Shown one piece after another: positions 1 through 10,872 of a stretch of 37,187 nt of DNA. The stretch comes from an uncultured Acidobacteriia bacterium (GTDB lineage Bacteria > Acidobacteriota > Terriglobia > Bryobacterales > Bryobacteraceae). A program made the position numbers and the translations under genes. Every line of letters starts with the position of its first letter. Position 1 is the stretch's first letter. The notes under the pieces were generated by a model, which saw only the letters and a program-made list of their open reading frames with translations, was not told the origin of the DNA and did not search any database. The DNA lies in assembly GCA_903882645.1 (NCBI GenBank), contig CAIRXZ010000035.1:1-37187 (forward strand). Reading direction: 5' to 3'.

Positions 1-114
1 CCGGCAGAACTCAACGCGGCTCAGCCCGCTGGCTTCGTACTCGCCCGCCACCTGCTCGGCCTCCGCCCGAGTCCGGCGGCGCCGCACTTCCACAACCTGC
101 ACCTGATCGTCCAT
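1..114 (-). CDS. tnpA: IS66-family accessory protein TnpA, N-terminal part
   Basis: The first 38 codons of a minus-strand gene cut by the window edge. The start is ATG at 114-112, with a GGAGGG ribosome binding site about 5 nt upstream. The visible protein has a basic RRRRTRAEAEQV stretch followed by EYEASGLSRVEFC. This matches the opening of the small helix-turn-helix proteins encoded first in IS66 elements, in which this region begins the DNA-binding helices. The DNA-binding role is known for the family; nothing beyond residue 38 can be seen. It lies correctly oriented inside the GTAAGCG terminus at 165-171, which supports the assignment. Confidence 0.6.
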   Translation of the reverse strand, partial: MDDQVQVVEVRRRRTRAEAEQVAGEYEASGLSRVEFCR

Positions 115-171
115 CCCTCCACTGCATCACCAACGGCGGCACTTGGACAGATGGGTTAGTCTAACGCTTAC
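1..171 (-). mobile_element. Left end of an IS66-like insertion sequence (runs off the window)
   Basis: Read on the minus strand, the sequence starts at 171 with GTAAGCG (165-171), the typical terminal heptamer of IS66-family inverted repeats. It runs through a short leader into a TnpA-type accessory gene (114 down to 1). IS66 elements carry tnpA, tnpB and tnpC in that order, so the rest of the element would lie left of base 1. A perfect short palindrome, GTTAG-T-CTAAC (155-165), sits just inside the end. IS66 elements usually duplicate 8 bp of target; here that would be 172-179 (CATCGACG), but the other copy is outside the window. The call rests on the end motif plus the gene. Confidence 0.6.
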
Positions 172-308
172 CATCGACGCAAGCCTGGGCGCCGAACCTG
201 CCGACAGCTTCCGCCGCGACCTCAAGGCCCGCATCGGTTTCCGCGACGCTCTCCGCTTAATCAGCTTTGCAGGTTCGCAGCAGGCGTTAACATCGCCAGG
301 AGAATTCA
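172..308. other. Short unassigned stretch between IS66 end and DUF262 gene
   Basis: 137 bases of host sequence adjoin the insertion element. One plus-strand frame stays open through it, but I do not recognise the peptide and it has no convincing start. It may be the truncated end of an older gene. It ends with the AGGAGA ribosome binding site (299-304) of the following gene. Confidence 0.3.
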
Positions 309-2444
309 ATGGAAGCAACGCCAACCCAAATCATCAACTACTTCAGCGGCTTCAAGCAGAACCTCGTTCCGCTGTTTCAGCGCCCATACACCTGGGGTGA
401 GCGTCAATGGAGCACGCTTTGGGAGGACATCATCGCCTTTTACGAACGCGAGGGTGCTGACCCGAAATCCACCAATTTCATGGGTGCCATCGTGACGATG
501 CCCGCCCGCAGCGTTCCGGTGGGCGTCTGTAAATTCTTAGTGATCGACGGTCAGCAGCGACTGACAACCATCGCCACCTTGCTGTGTGCTATCCGCGACG
601 ACCTAAACGCCGCAGATCAGGTCCTGAGACGCCGGATTCAGGACTACTACCTGACCAATGATGGGTACGAAGGATTGGATTTTTTCAAGCTGCTTCCAAG
701 TCAGGGCGACCGGGCGGCCTACTCACCGTTGGTCCAGAACTCGGGTGAGCTTCCCGACTCGCAATTCAAGAAGTCGTATGACTTCTATCGCCGGCGGCTG
801 AAAGACCGCGACGATGATGGCAATGCGCTGGACGCCAAACGGATACTGGAGATCATCGAGACCCGTCTGATGGTGGTGATGATCAACTTGAGCGATAGCG
901 ATGATCCCTACCAGATTTTCGAGAGCTTGAATTTCAAAGGATCGCCGCTAGAGCAAGCGGACCTGGTCCGAAACTATTTTTTTATGCGGTTCCCGGTGAC
1001 TGACCAGCAGGGCATCTATGACGGTCTGTGGCTGCCAATGCAGAATCGACTGGGTCCCAGCCTCACCGAATTCATGAGGCACTTCCTTGGCTCGGAAGGC
1101 GAGGAAGTCCGCAAGGGCGATGTGTACGCCGTCATCAAACGCCTTGTAGCGGATTCGAACGCCTCCTCAATTCGTCTGTTGATGAGCCGCATGGCACAGA
1201 TGTCGATGTTCTACAGTCGCATCGCTACGCTCGTGCCTGAACCAAAAGACGAGCTTCGACGCTTCTTCGTTCGATTTCGCCGATTGGACTTCGGTACGGC
1301 ATATCCCCTCTTACTATCGCTTTACGAAGATTACGAGGATGGTCAGTTCGGAGCCGAGGAATTCATCGCCAGCTTGCGGATTCTAGATTCCTATATCGTG
1401 CGGCGGATGGTGGTCGGAGTTCCGTCGAACTCCCTCGCTGGGATTTTCATTTCGCTTTGCAGGGCCAAGCCGGTCACCGATGGCCCCTCCGCGTGGTTGT
1501 CTGCAGCACTCGCGCGCGAGAGCAAGAACCGCCGCTGGCCCACAGACGCCGAGTTCTCTGAGCGTTGGCTAAGAGCGCCAATCTACGGTAGCCGCGCTTG
1601 CCAGGTGATCCTGGGGTGCATCGAGGAACAGTTTGGGCATCACGAGGGCGTAGTGCTCGCCGGCGCAACGGTGGAGCACGTGCTGCCCCAGACCTTGAGC
1701 CCAGAGTGGGAACAGGCGCTCGGCGAGAACGCCGCCATTATCCAGTCCGAATGGCTGCACACAATAGGTAATCTGACTTTGACCGGGTACAATCCCGAAC
1801 TCGGGAACAAGGGGTACGCGGAGAAGCGGACGATCTATGCGGACAGCCACTTCGAGCTCAACAAGTTCTTCGGAAATTGCGAAGTCTGGGGCGCTTCTCA
1901 GATACGGGAACGGGCGGAGTTGCTCTTTGAAACGGCACGGCGGCTTTGGCCGCGGCCGGCCGTTGCCCCTGAAGAGGAACCTCCGATGCCGCGGGTGGAA
2001 TCCGCGAATTTCCATGCCGACTGCATTCGGGCTGCTCAGAAGCTTCTTCACGTCGTGTTTTCAAAAGTGTCGCAAACGCGATATGAGGCTGGTGACCAGG
2101 GAACACGCCTGGTGTGCGCAGTCTCGGCGGAACACAACGAGAGCGGCGGAACCCCGTACTTCTATTTCGGGCTTCATCTCAACCAGCTAGAGTTCCTGGA
2201 AGCGGTGCCTTCCGCATGGCTTTGCTTTGGTTGTGGGTCGCCCGAACAGACGTTGGTTGTGCCGACGTCGGTCGTCACACCGCTCCTCGCACAGATGAGC
2301 GTATCGACCCTCGGGGATCGCCACTGGAATATTGTTGTGCAGAGAAAGAATGGGAAGCTCATTTTGCGTCTCCTGGGTGCCACTGACGGACCCGATTTGA
2401 CGGGGTATCTGGTGTCAAACCAAAATCTCCCAACAAGGGCCTAG
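309..2444 (+). CDS. DUF262 and DUF1524 (GmrSD-like) domain protein
   Basis: A 711-residue protein of the DUF262 family. The N-terminal ParB/Srx-like DUF262 domain shows FQRPYTW (residues 23-29) and DGQQRLTT (80-87), the nucleotide-handling signature. FESLNFKGSPLEQADL in the middle is also typical. A DUF1524 HNH-type nuclease domain follows, with EHVLPQ (456-461) and GNLTLTGYN (487-495). Known relatives include GmrS/GmrD, a modification-dependent restriction enzyme, and several phage-defence nucleases. Residues from about 570 to the end form an extra domain that I cannot name. The start is ATG with AGGAGA five bases upstream. It sits between an IS66 end and an hsdR remnant, so a defence role is plausible but inferred. 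The gene appears intact. Confidence 0.85.
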   Translation: MEATPTQIINYFSGFKQNLVPLFQRPYTWGERQWSTLWEDIIAFYEREGADPKSTNFMGAIVTMPARSVPVGVCKFLVIDGQQRLTTIATLLCAIRDDLNAADQVLRRRIQDYYLTNDGYEGLDFFKLLPSQGDRAAYSPLVQNSGELPDSQFKKSYDFYRRRLKDRDDDGNALDAKRILEIIETRLMVVMINLSDSDDPYQIFESLNFKGSPLEQADLVRNYFFMRFPVTDQQGIYDGLWLPMQNRLGPSLTEFMRHFLGSEGEEVRKGDVYAVIKRLVADSNASSIRLLMSRMAQMSMFYSRIATLVPEPKDELRRFFVRFRRLDFGTAYPLLLSLYEDYEDGQFGAEEFIASLRILDSYIVRRMVVGVPSNSLAGIFISLCRAKPVTDGPSAWLSAALARESKNRRWPTDAEFSERWLRAPIYGSRACQVILGCIEEQFGHHEGVVLAGATVEHVLPQTLSPEWEQALGENAAIIQSEWLHTIGNLTLTGYNPELGNKGYAEKRTIYADSHFELNKFFGNCEVWGASQIRERAELLFETARRLWPRPAVAPEEEPPMPRVESANFHADCIRAAQKLLHVVFSKVSQTRYEAGDQGTRLVCAVSAEHNESGGTPYFYFGLHLNQLEFLEAVPSAWLCFGCGSPEQTLVVPTSVVTPLLAQMSVSTLGDRHWNIVVQRKNGKLILRLLGATDGPDLTGYLVSNQNLPTRA

Positions 2445-2462
2445 CAGGAAGGGCTCAAAGAT

Positions 2463-2753
2463 TTGCACCTCACCGACGATGAGATCGCCTTCTACGACGC
2501 CCTGGAAGTGAACGACAGCGCCGTGGCCGTGCTCGGCGACGAGAATTTGCGTATGATCGCCCGCGAGCTGGTGGCCGCCTTGCACGCCAACACGTCCATC
2601 GACTGGGCGCTGAAGGAATCGGTGCGCGCAAAGATTCGCGTCCTGGTAAAACGAATCCTGCGCCAGCACGGCTACCCGCCCGACAAGCAGGAAAAGGCCA
2701 CGCAAACCGTCCTGGAGCAAGCCGAAATGCTGTGCGCCGATTGGGCGGGATAA
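2463..2753 (+). pseudogene. hsdR: C-terminal remnant of type I restriction subunit HsdR
   Basis: A 96-codon piece resembling the C-terminal (DUF3387-type) tail of type I restriction endonuclease R subunits, with [30 protein letters not shown] and YGYPPDKQ-like ([18 protein letters not shown]) elements. HsdR is normally about 800-1000 residues, with nuclease and helicase domains; all of that is missing. The reading frame is open from 2445, the base right after the stop of the DUF262 gene, and lies in the same frame. The nominal start would be TTG at 2463, with no good ribosome binding site. I read it as the stump of a deleted restriction gene rather than a working protein. Confidence 0.75.
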
Positions 2754-2776
2754 GGCGCGAAACGCCGACCCGGAGG

Positions 2777-3115
2777 CTACGCGCCGACTGCGGTAGTGGC
2801 AGCCGCGGCTGCCGCAGCTTCCTCCTGCTGCTTCTTCGCGCGCATCACCACCGTCTGCTGCCCGCCCGTGCCTGCAATCGTGACCAAGCCGTAGCCCATA
2901 CCCTTTAGCTGGTTATGCCAGCGGATCCGCCCTGTAGCAACATCCAGACAGAAAAGCTCGCCGTGGGTCGCGGCGTACAGGTCGCCGTCCTGAACCACCG
3001 CGTTGACGAAATCGCCGCCCTTGAGTTCCGTTCGCCAGACTTCCTGGCCGGTGGCGCGGTCGATGGCGGCGACGGTTCCCTTGATGCCGATGAAGATCGC
3101 GCTGGGCTGTGCCAT
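2777..3115 (-). CDS. Small PQQ-repeat (beta-propeller-like) protein
   Basis: A 112-residue protein made of PQQ-type repeats. Typical units are GTVAAIDRATGQEVWRTEL and GELFCLDVATGRIRWHNQL, the W-motif strands of quinoprotein-like propellers. Full propellers need seven or eight blades; only about two fit here, so this is a fragment-sized protein or an oligomer. The C-terminus is a low-complexity Ala/Glu tail. ATG at 3115 is preferred over an upstream in-frame start because GGAG lies 8 bases before it. No signal peptide is apparent, unlike many PQQ proteins. The neighbours do not suggest a function. Confidence 0.6.
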   Translation of the reverse strand: MAQPSAIFIGIKGTVAAIDRATGQEVWRTELKGGDFVNAVVQDGDLYAATHGELFCLDVATGRIRWHNQLKGMGYGLVTIAGTGGQQTVVMRAKKQQEEAAAAAAATTAVGA

Positions 3116-3394
3116 TTTCGCTCCTATGGGCCATTGTAACGCCCGGCAGCGGAGAGAAACCGCCGGTCTTACGGAACGCATTCGCTGTCGAACGGGCCGC
3201 AACACCCTCAGCCGAAATCGCGTTCACAGTCGATTTCACCGAGTTTTTCTCTGAAAACAAAGCACTTAGTCATAATCTCCGTACACCCCCGTTCTATCAT
3301 GGAGTTGAGGATGATATGCTCACGCCGCAAACTCGAATCACGCGCGCCAATGGCGCCTGCTCCCATGGCCCCGTCACGCGCAAGGCCGGACGCC
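3116..3394. other. Non-coding stretch, nothing recognised
   Basis: Between the PQQ-repeat gene and the tandem repeat array, several short frames are open by chance, but none has a ribosome binding site or a recognisable product. It must carry the promoter of the minus-strand PQQ gene, but no clear -35/-10 pair stands out. Confidence 0.4.
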
Positions 3395-3525
3395 AAACGA
3401 ACCCAATCCCATTTCCGGACAGTGGGCGCCCCCGGAGATACCAAACGAACCCAATCCCATTTCCGGACAGTGGGTGCCCCCGGAGATACCAAACGAACCT
3501 AATCCCATTTCCGGACACTCGCAAA
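3395..3525 (+). repeat. Tandem array of a 48-bp repeat (three copies)
   Basis: Three head-to-tail copies begin at 3395, 3443 and 3491, an exact 48-base period. Each opens with AAACGAACC(C/T)AATCCCATTT and continues CCGGACA, then GTGGG(C/T)GCCCCCGGAGATACC before the next copy. The last copy carries CCTAATCCC instead of CCCAATCCC and ends in GGACACTCGCAA. A degenerate fourth unit, GCCCCCGGAAATGCG plus AAACGAACCCAATTCCG, lies at about 3620-3652. The same family recurs at 6364-6443, downstream of the kinase gene. Confidence 0.9.
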
Positions 3526-3544
3526 GCAGCGCCACTGAGATTCC

Positions 3545-3571
3545 ATGGTGTGCAGGCCCTATGGCCTGCCA
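3545..3571. repeat. Hairpin of the GTGGGG/GCAGGCC repeat family
   Basis: The palindrome GCAGGCC-CTAT-GGCCTGC is a short member of the hairpin family that recurs at 7035, 11927, 19661, 24685, 24746 and 33202. It lies between the 48-bp array and the kinase gene. Confidence 0.6.
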
Positions 3572-3694
3572 ATCCGCGCGCTTCCCTGCCCCGGTCTGTC
3601 GGCGCACGCCGCCGCCGTGCGCCCCCGGAAATGCGAAACGAACCCAATTCCGCCATCAGCCCAAACCCCCGCGAACTGCTGGGCCCGATGTCGA

Positions 3695-3724
3695 TTGAAT
3701 CGCCTCTGGCCTGTGGGTTAAACT
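3695..3724 (+). promoter_or_regulatory. Candidate sigma70 promoter of the Ser/Thr kinase gene
   Basis: TTGAAT (3695-3700) and TAAACT (3719-3724) are separated by 18 bases. The expected transcription start, about seven bases after the -10 box, falls within a few bases of the ATG at 3734, and no ribosome binding site is visible. The message may be leaderless. Confidence 0.4.
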
Positions 3725-3733
3725 AGGCCCGAC

Positions 3734-6328
3734 ATGCCGCCCCAACGAGTCGGCCCCTACGAGATCGCGGAGAAGCTTGGCGAAGGAGCCATGGGCGTAG
3801 TCTACAGGGCCACGGACGCGCGCCTTGGGCGCAGCGTCGCCCTGAAGTTCGTCAAAGCGCAGTTCACCCGGCAGTGGGAGCGCGAAGCGCGAGCCGTGGC
3901 GGCGCTGAATCACCCGCACATCGCCACGCTCTACGACGTGGGCGAGCACGAAGGCTCGCCTTACCTCGCCATGGAGTTCGTCAAAGGCGCGCCGCTGAAG
4001 GGGCCGCTGGCGCTGCAAACGGTGGCGGAGTACGGCATCCAGGTGGCCGACGCGCTGGCCGCCGCGCACGCGGCCGGGATCGTGCACCGGGACCTGAAAC
4101 CCGCCAATATCCTGGTGACGCAGAAGGGCTCCGTGAAGGTTCTGGACTTCGGACTGGCGAAACTGACGGAGCAAAGCCAGGACGGCGCCACGCCCACGAA
4201 CCAAACAACGGCCATGGCCGGCACGCCGGGGTACATGGCGCCGGAGCAGTTGCAGGGCAAGTCGGCGGACGCGCGCAGCGACATCTTCGCCTTCGGCTGC
4301 CTGCTTTACGAACTGATCGCCGGGCGGCGGGCGTTCCCCGGCGATACCATGGCGGCGGTCCTGGCCTCCACAGCGATGGCCGAGCCGAAGCCGCTGGAGA
4401 ACGTCCCGGAGGAACTCGATAAACTGGTCCGCCGCTGCCTGCGCAAGAACCCGGAGCGGCGGTTGCAGTACATTGCGGATGCCAGGGTCGCCCTGGAAGA
4501 CATCCGCGACGAATCCGGCCCGCGGCGCGCTGCCGGTTCCGCCCCGGTTGGCGGCTCCCGCGCAAAGCCCGGCCGGCCGGGGCGGTGGGTCGCGGCGGCG
4601 CTGGCCGGTCTGGCGTGCGCCGTTGCCGGCGCCGCGCTGGCCGGACTTCTTGTTTCAGCCTCCAGGCCCGAAAAAGCCGAGCGGTTTACGCCATTCGCAA
4701 CGGAATCCGAAGGGGAGACCATGCCCGCGTGGTCGCCCGACGGGAAGTCTCTCGCCTACCTGGTGGAGATCGACGGCGTCGCTCAGGTTTTCACGCGCAG
4801 CCTGGACTCGCCGGTCCGCGTGCAAGTTACGAAAACGCCCGCCGGCTGCGGGCCGCCATTCTGGTCCCGCGATGGCTCCCGGATCTTCTACCAGTCCGGA
4901 AGGAACGTGTGGTCGAGCGGCGTTGCCGGCGGAGAGCCCCGGCTGGAACTCGCCGATGCCGTCCAGCCGGCCATCTCGCCGGACGGGAAAACCTTCGTCT
5001 TCTTCCGGGGCGGCATGGGCGCGCGAAGCCTATGGACGGCCACCCGCGACGGGAAGGCCCAGCCCTACGCGCAAGAGCCATTTCCGGCCACCTTCGTCGC
5101 GGGGTATCAGCCCACGTTCCTCGCGGACGGGTCGCGCATCGGCGTACTCGTGGACCGTTCCAGCGGCGGCGGCGCCGGCGAGTTCTGGGTGCTGCCGTGG
5201 CCCTCCGGCAAGCCGCGCCGCGTTCCGGCCCCTCTGCCCGCAAGCGCCTGGCTGCACTTCGCATGGTGGCCCGGCGGCCGCTACGTTCTCCTGGGCAGCG
5301 AGGATCCGGCCTACCACCACCTCCGTACGATGGACACGAAGACCGGGTCCATGCGGTGGTTCACAGCCGGCACCGGCCTGGAGTCCGCCCCGGCCATCTC
5401 CCCAGAGGGAAGCAGGATCGCGTTCGTGTCCGGGACGGCGGACCGCGACCTGGTCGAGATTCCGCTGGACGGCTCCTCCATACGGCCCCTGCTGGCAACC
5501 AGCAGCCGCGAGGAGTCCGGCGAATGGCTGCCCTCCGGCAACCAGTACGTTTATATTACGGACGTGCGCGGCGCTCAGGAGGTTTGGCTGCGCAGTACGT
5601 CGGAGAATTGGGCGAGGCCGATTCTGGCCGCCGGCGCGGAGGCGCCTCCACCCTGGTACTTCCTTGCCGATCTCCGCGTCTCTCCCGATGGGCAGCGCAT
5701 CGCCTGCGATGTCTTGGGTGCCCGCCACGGGATCTGGATACTATCCCTGGCGGGGGGCCACGCGGTTCCTCTCGAGACGGAGAGCACCGACCAGCACTGC
5801 GCGAGCTGGTCGCCGGACGGCAATCGGGTGGCCTACCGGCGGCTGCGCGATGGCAAATGGGAGTTGGCCGTGGTTTCTCTCGGCGGCGGCAAGCCCGCAT
5901 CTCTGGCTGAGAACGGCTCGGAGGCCGGCGCAGGCGGCTACGATTCGGGCGGCGTGACCGACTGGTCCCCTACCGGCGAGTGGATCTCCTATCAGAGCTC
6001 CAAGGGCCTCGAACTGGTGGCGCCGGACTTCAGGCGAACAAGGCTGTTGAGCCCGTCCAGGTATAGGTACTTCGCATTCTCGAGAGACGGCGCCACGCTG
6101 TTCGCCCTTCGCCGGTCGGAAAGCCGCAAGTGGCAACTGGCGATTTTTGACGTAGTTAGCGGAATGGAACGCCCGCCACGGGACCTCCCCATACCCGTCG
6201 GCTCCGGCCTGTCCAATATCACAGTGCACCCTGACGGCAAGAGGCTGCTGGCCACGCTCAGCACTCCCAGGCAGGACATCTGGATCATGGAGAACTTCGC
6301 CCAACCGGGCTGGCGGTTGTGGTTCTGA
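3734..6328 (+). CDS. Transmembrane Ser/Thr protein kinase with TolB/PD40-like sensor domain
   Basis: An 864-residue eukaryote-type kinase of the bacterial Pkn class. The glycine loop GEGAMGVVY (16-24), catalytic K38 in VALK, HRDLKPAN (118-125), DFG (138-140) and GTPGYMAPE (163-171) are all present, so the kinase should be active. A Pro/Arg/Gly-rich linker leads to one membrane span (about 285-307). The rest, about 550 residues, consists of TolB/PD40-type propeller repeats such as WSPDGKSLAYL, FWSRDGSRIFY and WSPDGNRVAYR. The topology implies a cytoplasmic kinase and a periplasmic propeller; the ligand is unknown. It stands alone, flanked on both sides by arrays of the same direct repeat (3395-3525 and 6364-6443). 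Confidence 0.9.
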   Translation: MPPQRVGPYEIAEKLGEGAMGVVYRATDARLGRSVALKFVKAQFTRQWEREARAVAALNHPHIATLYDVGEHEGSPYLAMEFVKGAPLKGPLALQTVAEYGIQVADALAAAHAAGIVHRDLKPANILVTQKGSVKVLDFGLAKLTEQSQDGATPTNQTTAMAGTPGYMAPEQLQGKSADARSDIFAFGCLLYELIAGRRAFPGDTMAAVLASTAMAEPKPLENVPEELDKLVRRCLRKNPERRLQYIADARVALEDIRDESGPRRAAGSAPVGGSRAKPGRPGRWVAAALAGLACAVAGAALAGLLVSASRPEKAERFTPFATESEGETMPAWSPDGKSLAYLVEIDGVAQVFTRSLDSPVRVQVTKTPAGCGPPFWSRDGSRIFYQSGRNVWSSGVAGGEPRLELADAVQPAISPDGKTFVFFRGGMGARSLWTATRDGKAQPYAQEPFPATFVAGYQPTFLADGSRIGVLVDRSSGGGAGEFWVLPWPSGKPRRVPAPLPASAWLHFAWWPGGRYVLLGSEDPAYHHLRTMDTKTGSMRWFTAGTGLESAPAISPEGSRIAFVSGTADRDLVEIPLDGSSIRPLLATSSREESGEWLPSGNQYVYITDVRGAQEVWLRSTSENWARPILAAGAEAPPPWYFLADLRVSPDGQRIACDVLGARHGIWILSLAGGHAVPLETESTDQHCASWSPDGNRVAYRRLRDGKWELAVVSLGGGKPASLAENGSEAGAGGYDSGGVTDWSPTGEWISYQSSKGLELVAPDFRRTRLLSPSRYRYFAFSRDGATLFALRRSESRKWQLAIFDVVSGMERPPRDLPIPVGSGLSNITVHPDGKRLLATLSTPRQDIWIMENFAQPGWRLWF

Positions 6329-6363
6329 GCCTGTTTCAGGGACAGTTTCGGGGAGGGGACGCA

Positions 6364-6443
6364 CAGCGAACCCAATCCCGTTTCCGACAGCGGGGCCTTC
6401 GGAAATACCAAACGAACCTAATCCCATTTTCGGACACTCGCAA
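6364..6443 (+). repeat. Second array of the ~48-bp repeat (two copies)
   Basis: Two copies start at about 6364 and 6410, a 46-base spacing, in the same orientation as the array at 3395. The first is degenerate (GCGAACCCAATCCCGTTTCC). The last reads AAACGAACCTAATCCCATTT and ends CGGACACTCGCAA. It thus shares both its variant base and its 3' junction with the last copy of the upstream array. Confidence 0.85.
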
Positions 6444-6445
6444 GC

Positions 6446-6484
6446 TGAGAGTTGATAACCTGATGGCTGATAGCTGATGGCTGT
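6446..6484. repeat. Heptamer repeat of the CTGATGG type
   Basis: Imperfect 7-base units (CTGAGAG, TTGATAA, CTGATGG, CTGATAG, CTGATGG, CTGTCCC) lie immediately before the Maf gene. The complementary form, with TCAGC units, occurs at 11888-11922 and around 20787. Confidence 0.6.
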
Positions 6485-6496
6485 CCCTGGAACCCC

Positions 6497-7063
6497 ATGC
6501 TCGTCCTTGCTTCCCAGTCCCCGCGCCGCGCCGAGATCCTTCGCCAGGCGGGTATCCCATTCACCGTTCGGACGGCTCCGGTCGACGAAACCCCCTTGCC
6601 TGGGGAGCGGCCCGTGGACTACGTGCTTCGCGTCGCCGAATGGAAAGCGCTCGCCGTCCCCATCGGCCCCGGCGAGATCGTCCTCGGCGCGGATACGACC
6701 GTGGTGGCCGAAGGCGAAATGCTCGGAAAGCCCGCCGATCCGGCCGACGCGCGGCGCATGTTGGCCGCTCTCGCCGGCCGGCGCCACGAGGTGCTCACCG
6801 GCATATGCCTTCGGCGTACGGCGGGCATCGTTCGAGATCGGGCCTCCACCGAAGTCTGGTTCGCGCCCATGAGCGCCGCCGAAATCGATTCCTACGTCGC
6901 CAGCGGCGAGCCTATGGATAAGGCCGGCGCCTACGCCATACAGGGTTTGGCCTCCCGTTACATAGAGAAGATAGCCGGCTGCTATTTCAATGTCGTCGGC
7001 CTCCCCGTGGCCTTGGTCTACCGCCATCTCGTACGTGGGGTCGGGCCTTCCGGCCCGCGATGA
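6497..7063 (+). CDS. maf: Maf-family nucleotide pyrophosphatase
   Basis: A 188-residue Maf protein. These enzymes hydrolyse non-canonical or pyrimidine nucleoside triphosphates (dTTP/UTP and modified forms) to monophosphates in the cytoplasm and are linked to septum control. Signatures are [10 protein letters not shown] (5-14), LGADTTVV with the catalytic aspartate, [12 protein letters not shown], the GRRHEVLTG element, and [14 protein letters not shown] near residue 140. Length is normal for the family. No clear ribosome binding site precedes the ATG. The last residues (about VGPSGPR) and the stop codon are encoded inside a hairpin repeat that starts at 7035, so the original C-terminus seems to have been replaced by repeat sequence. 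Confidence 0.9.
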   Translation: MLVLASQSPRRAEILRQAGIPFTVRTAPVDETPLPGERPVDYVLRVAEWKALAVPIGPGEIVLGADTTVVAEGEMLGKPADPADARRMLAALAGRRHEVLTGICLRRTAGIVRDRASTEVWFAPMSAAEIDSYVASGEPMDKAGAYAIQGLASRYIEKIAGCYFNVVGLPVALVYRHLVRGVGPSGPR

Positions 7064-7122
7064 CGCCTTCTGGCGTCATCAGCCGGGCGACAGCCCGGCC
7101 ACGGCAGGCTCGACGCTTGCCC
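7035..7122. repeat. Multi-hairpin repeat element, copy 1
   Basis: Starts GTGGGGTC and contains three consecutive hairpins: CGGGCC-TTCC-GGCCCG, TGACGCC-TTCT-GGCGTCA and GCCGGGC-GACA-GCCCGGC. The 66 bases from 7035 align without gaps to 33202-33267 with nine differences, several compensatory. Inverted G+C-rich palindromes continue to about 7180. The element overlaps the 3' end of maf. Confidence 0.85.
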
Positions 7123-7259
7123 CGCCAAAGGCATCGCCCGCCCGCATAGGGCCGGGCAGGCCCGGCCCGCGGCCCCTGGAAGGAGTGCCCGCAAAGTACC
7201 CGCGCGATCACCGCTTTTTGCAGGTCATTTGCATGTGGATTTTTACGACAAGAGGGCCT

Positions 7260-7265
7260 TATAAT
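7260..7265 (+). promoter_or_regulatory. Candidate -10 box for the PFOR operon
   Basis: A perfect TATAAT lies about 44 bases before the preferred start of the oxidoreductase gene. No good -35 box stands at 16-18 bases; TGGATT at 7236 is the nearest. Confidence 0.35.
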
Positions 7266-7295
7266 AGGGTTTAAGGAAGTGAATCCAATACCAGC

Positions 7296-7302
7296 AAGGA
7301 GG
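7296..7302 (+). promoter_or_regulatory. Ribosome binding site that decides the PFOR start
   Basis: AAGGAGG lies six bases before TTG at 7309. The alternative in-frame GTG at 7279 has only a weak AAGGA directly against it. The start is therefore placed at 7309. Confidence 0.75.
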
Positions 7303-7308
7303 GGAGAG

Positions 7309-10868
<3,560 letters not shown>

Positions 10869-10872
<4 letters not shown>

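Noticed and set aside
3395-3525. Possible CRISPR array
   Set aside because: The units are contiguous, with spacers as conserved as the repeats, and no cas gene is present. It is a tandem repeat.
3109-3726. Plus-strand frame spanning the 48-bp array (peptide with NPIPFPDS-like repeats)
   Set aside because: The repeat period (48) is a multiple of three, so all frames stay open through it. No ribosome binding site or conserved product; the repeat is better explained as intergenic DNA.
4473-5957. Long alternative frames inside the kinase gene
   Set aside because: They lie within the propeller region of the kinase and are Arg/Pro/Ser-rich. They lack start signals.
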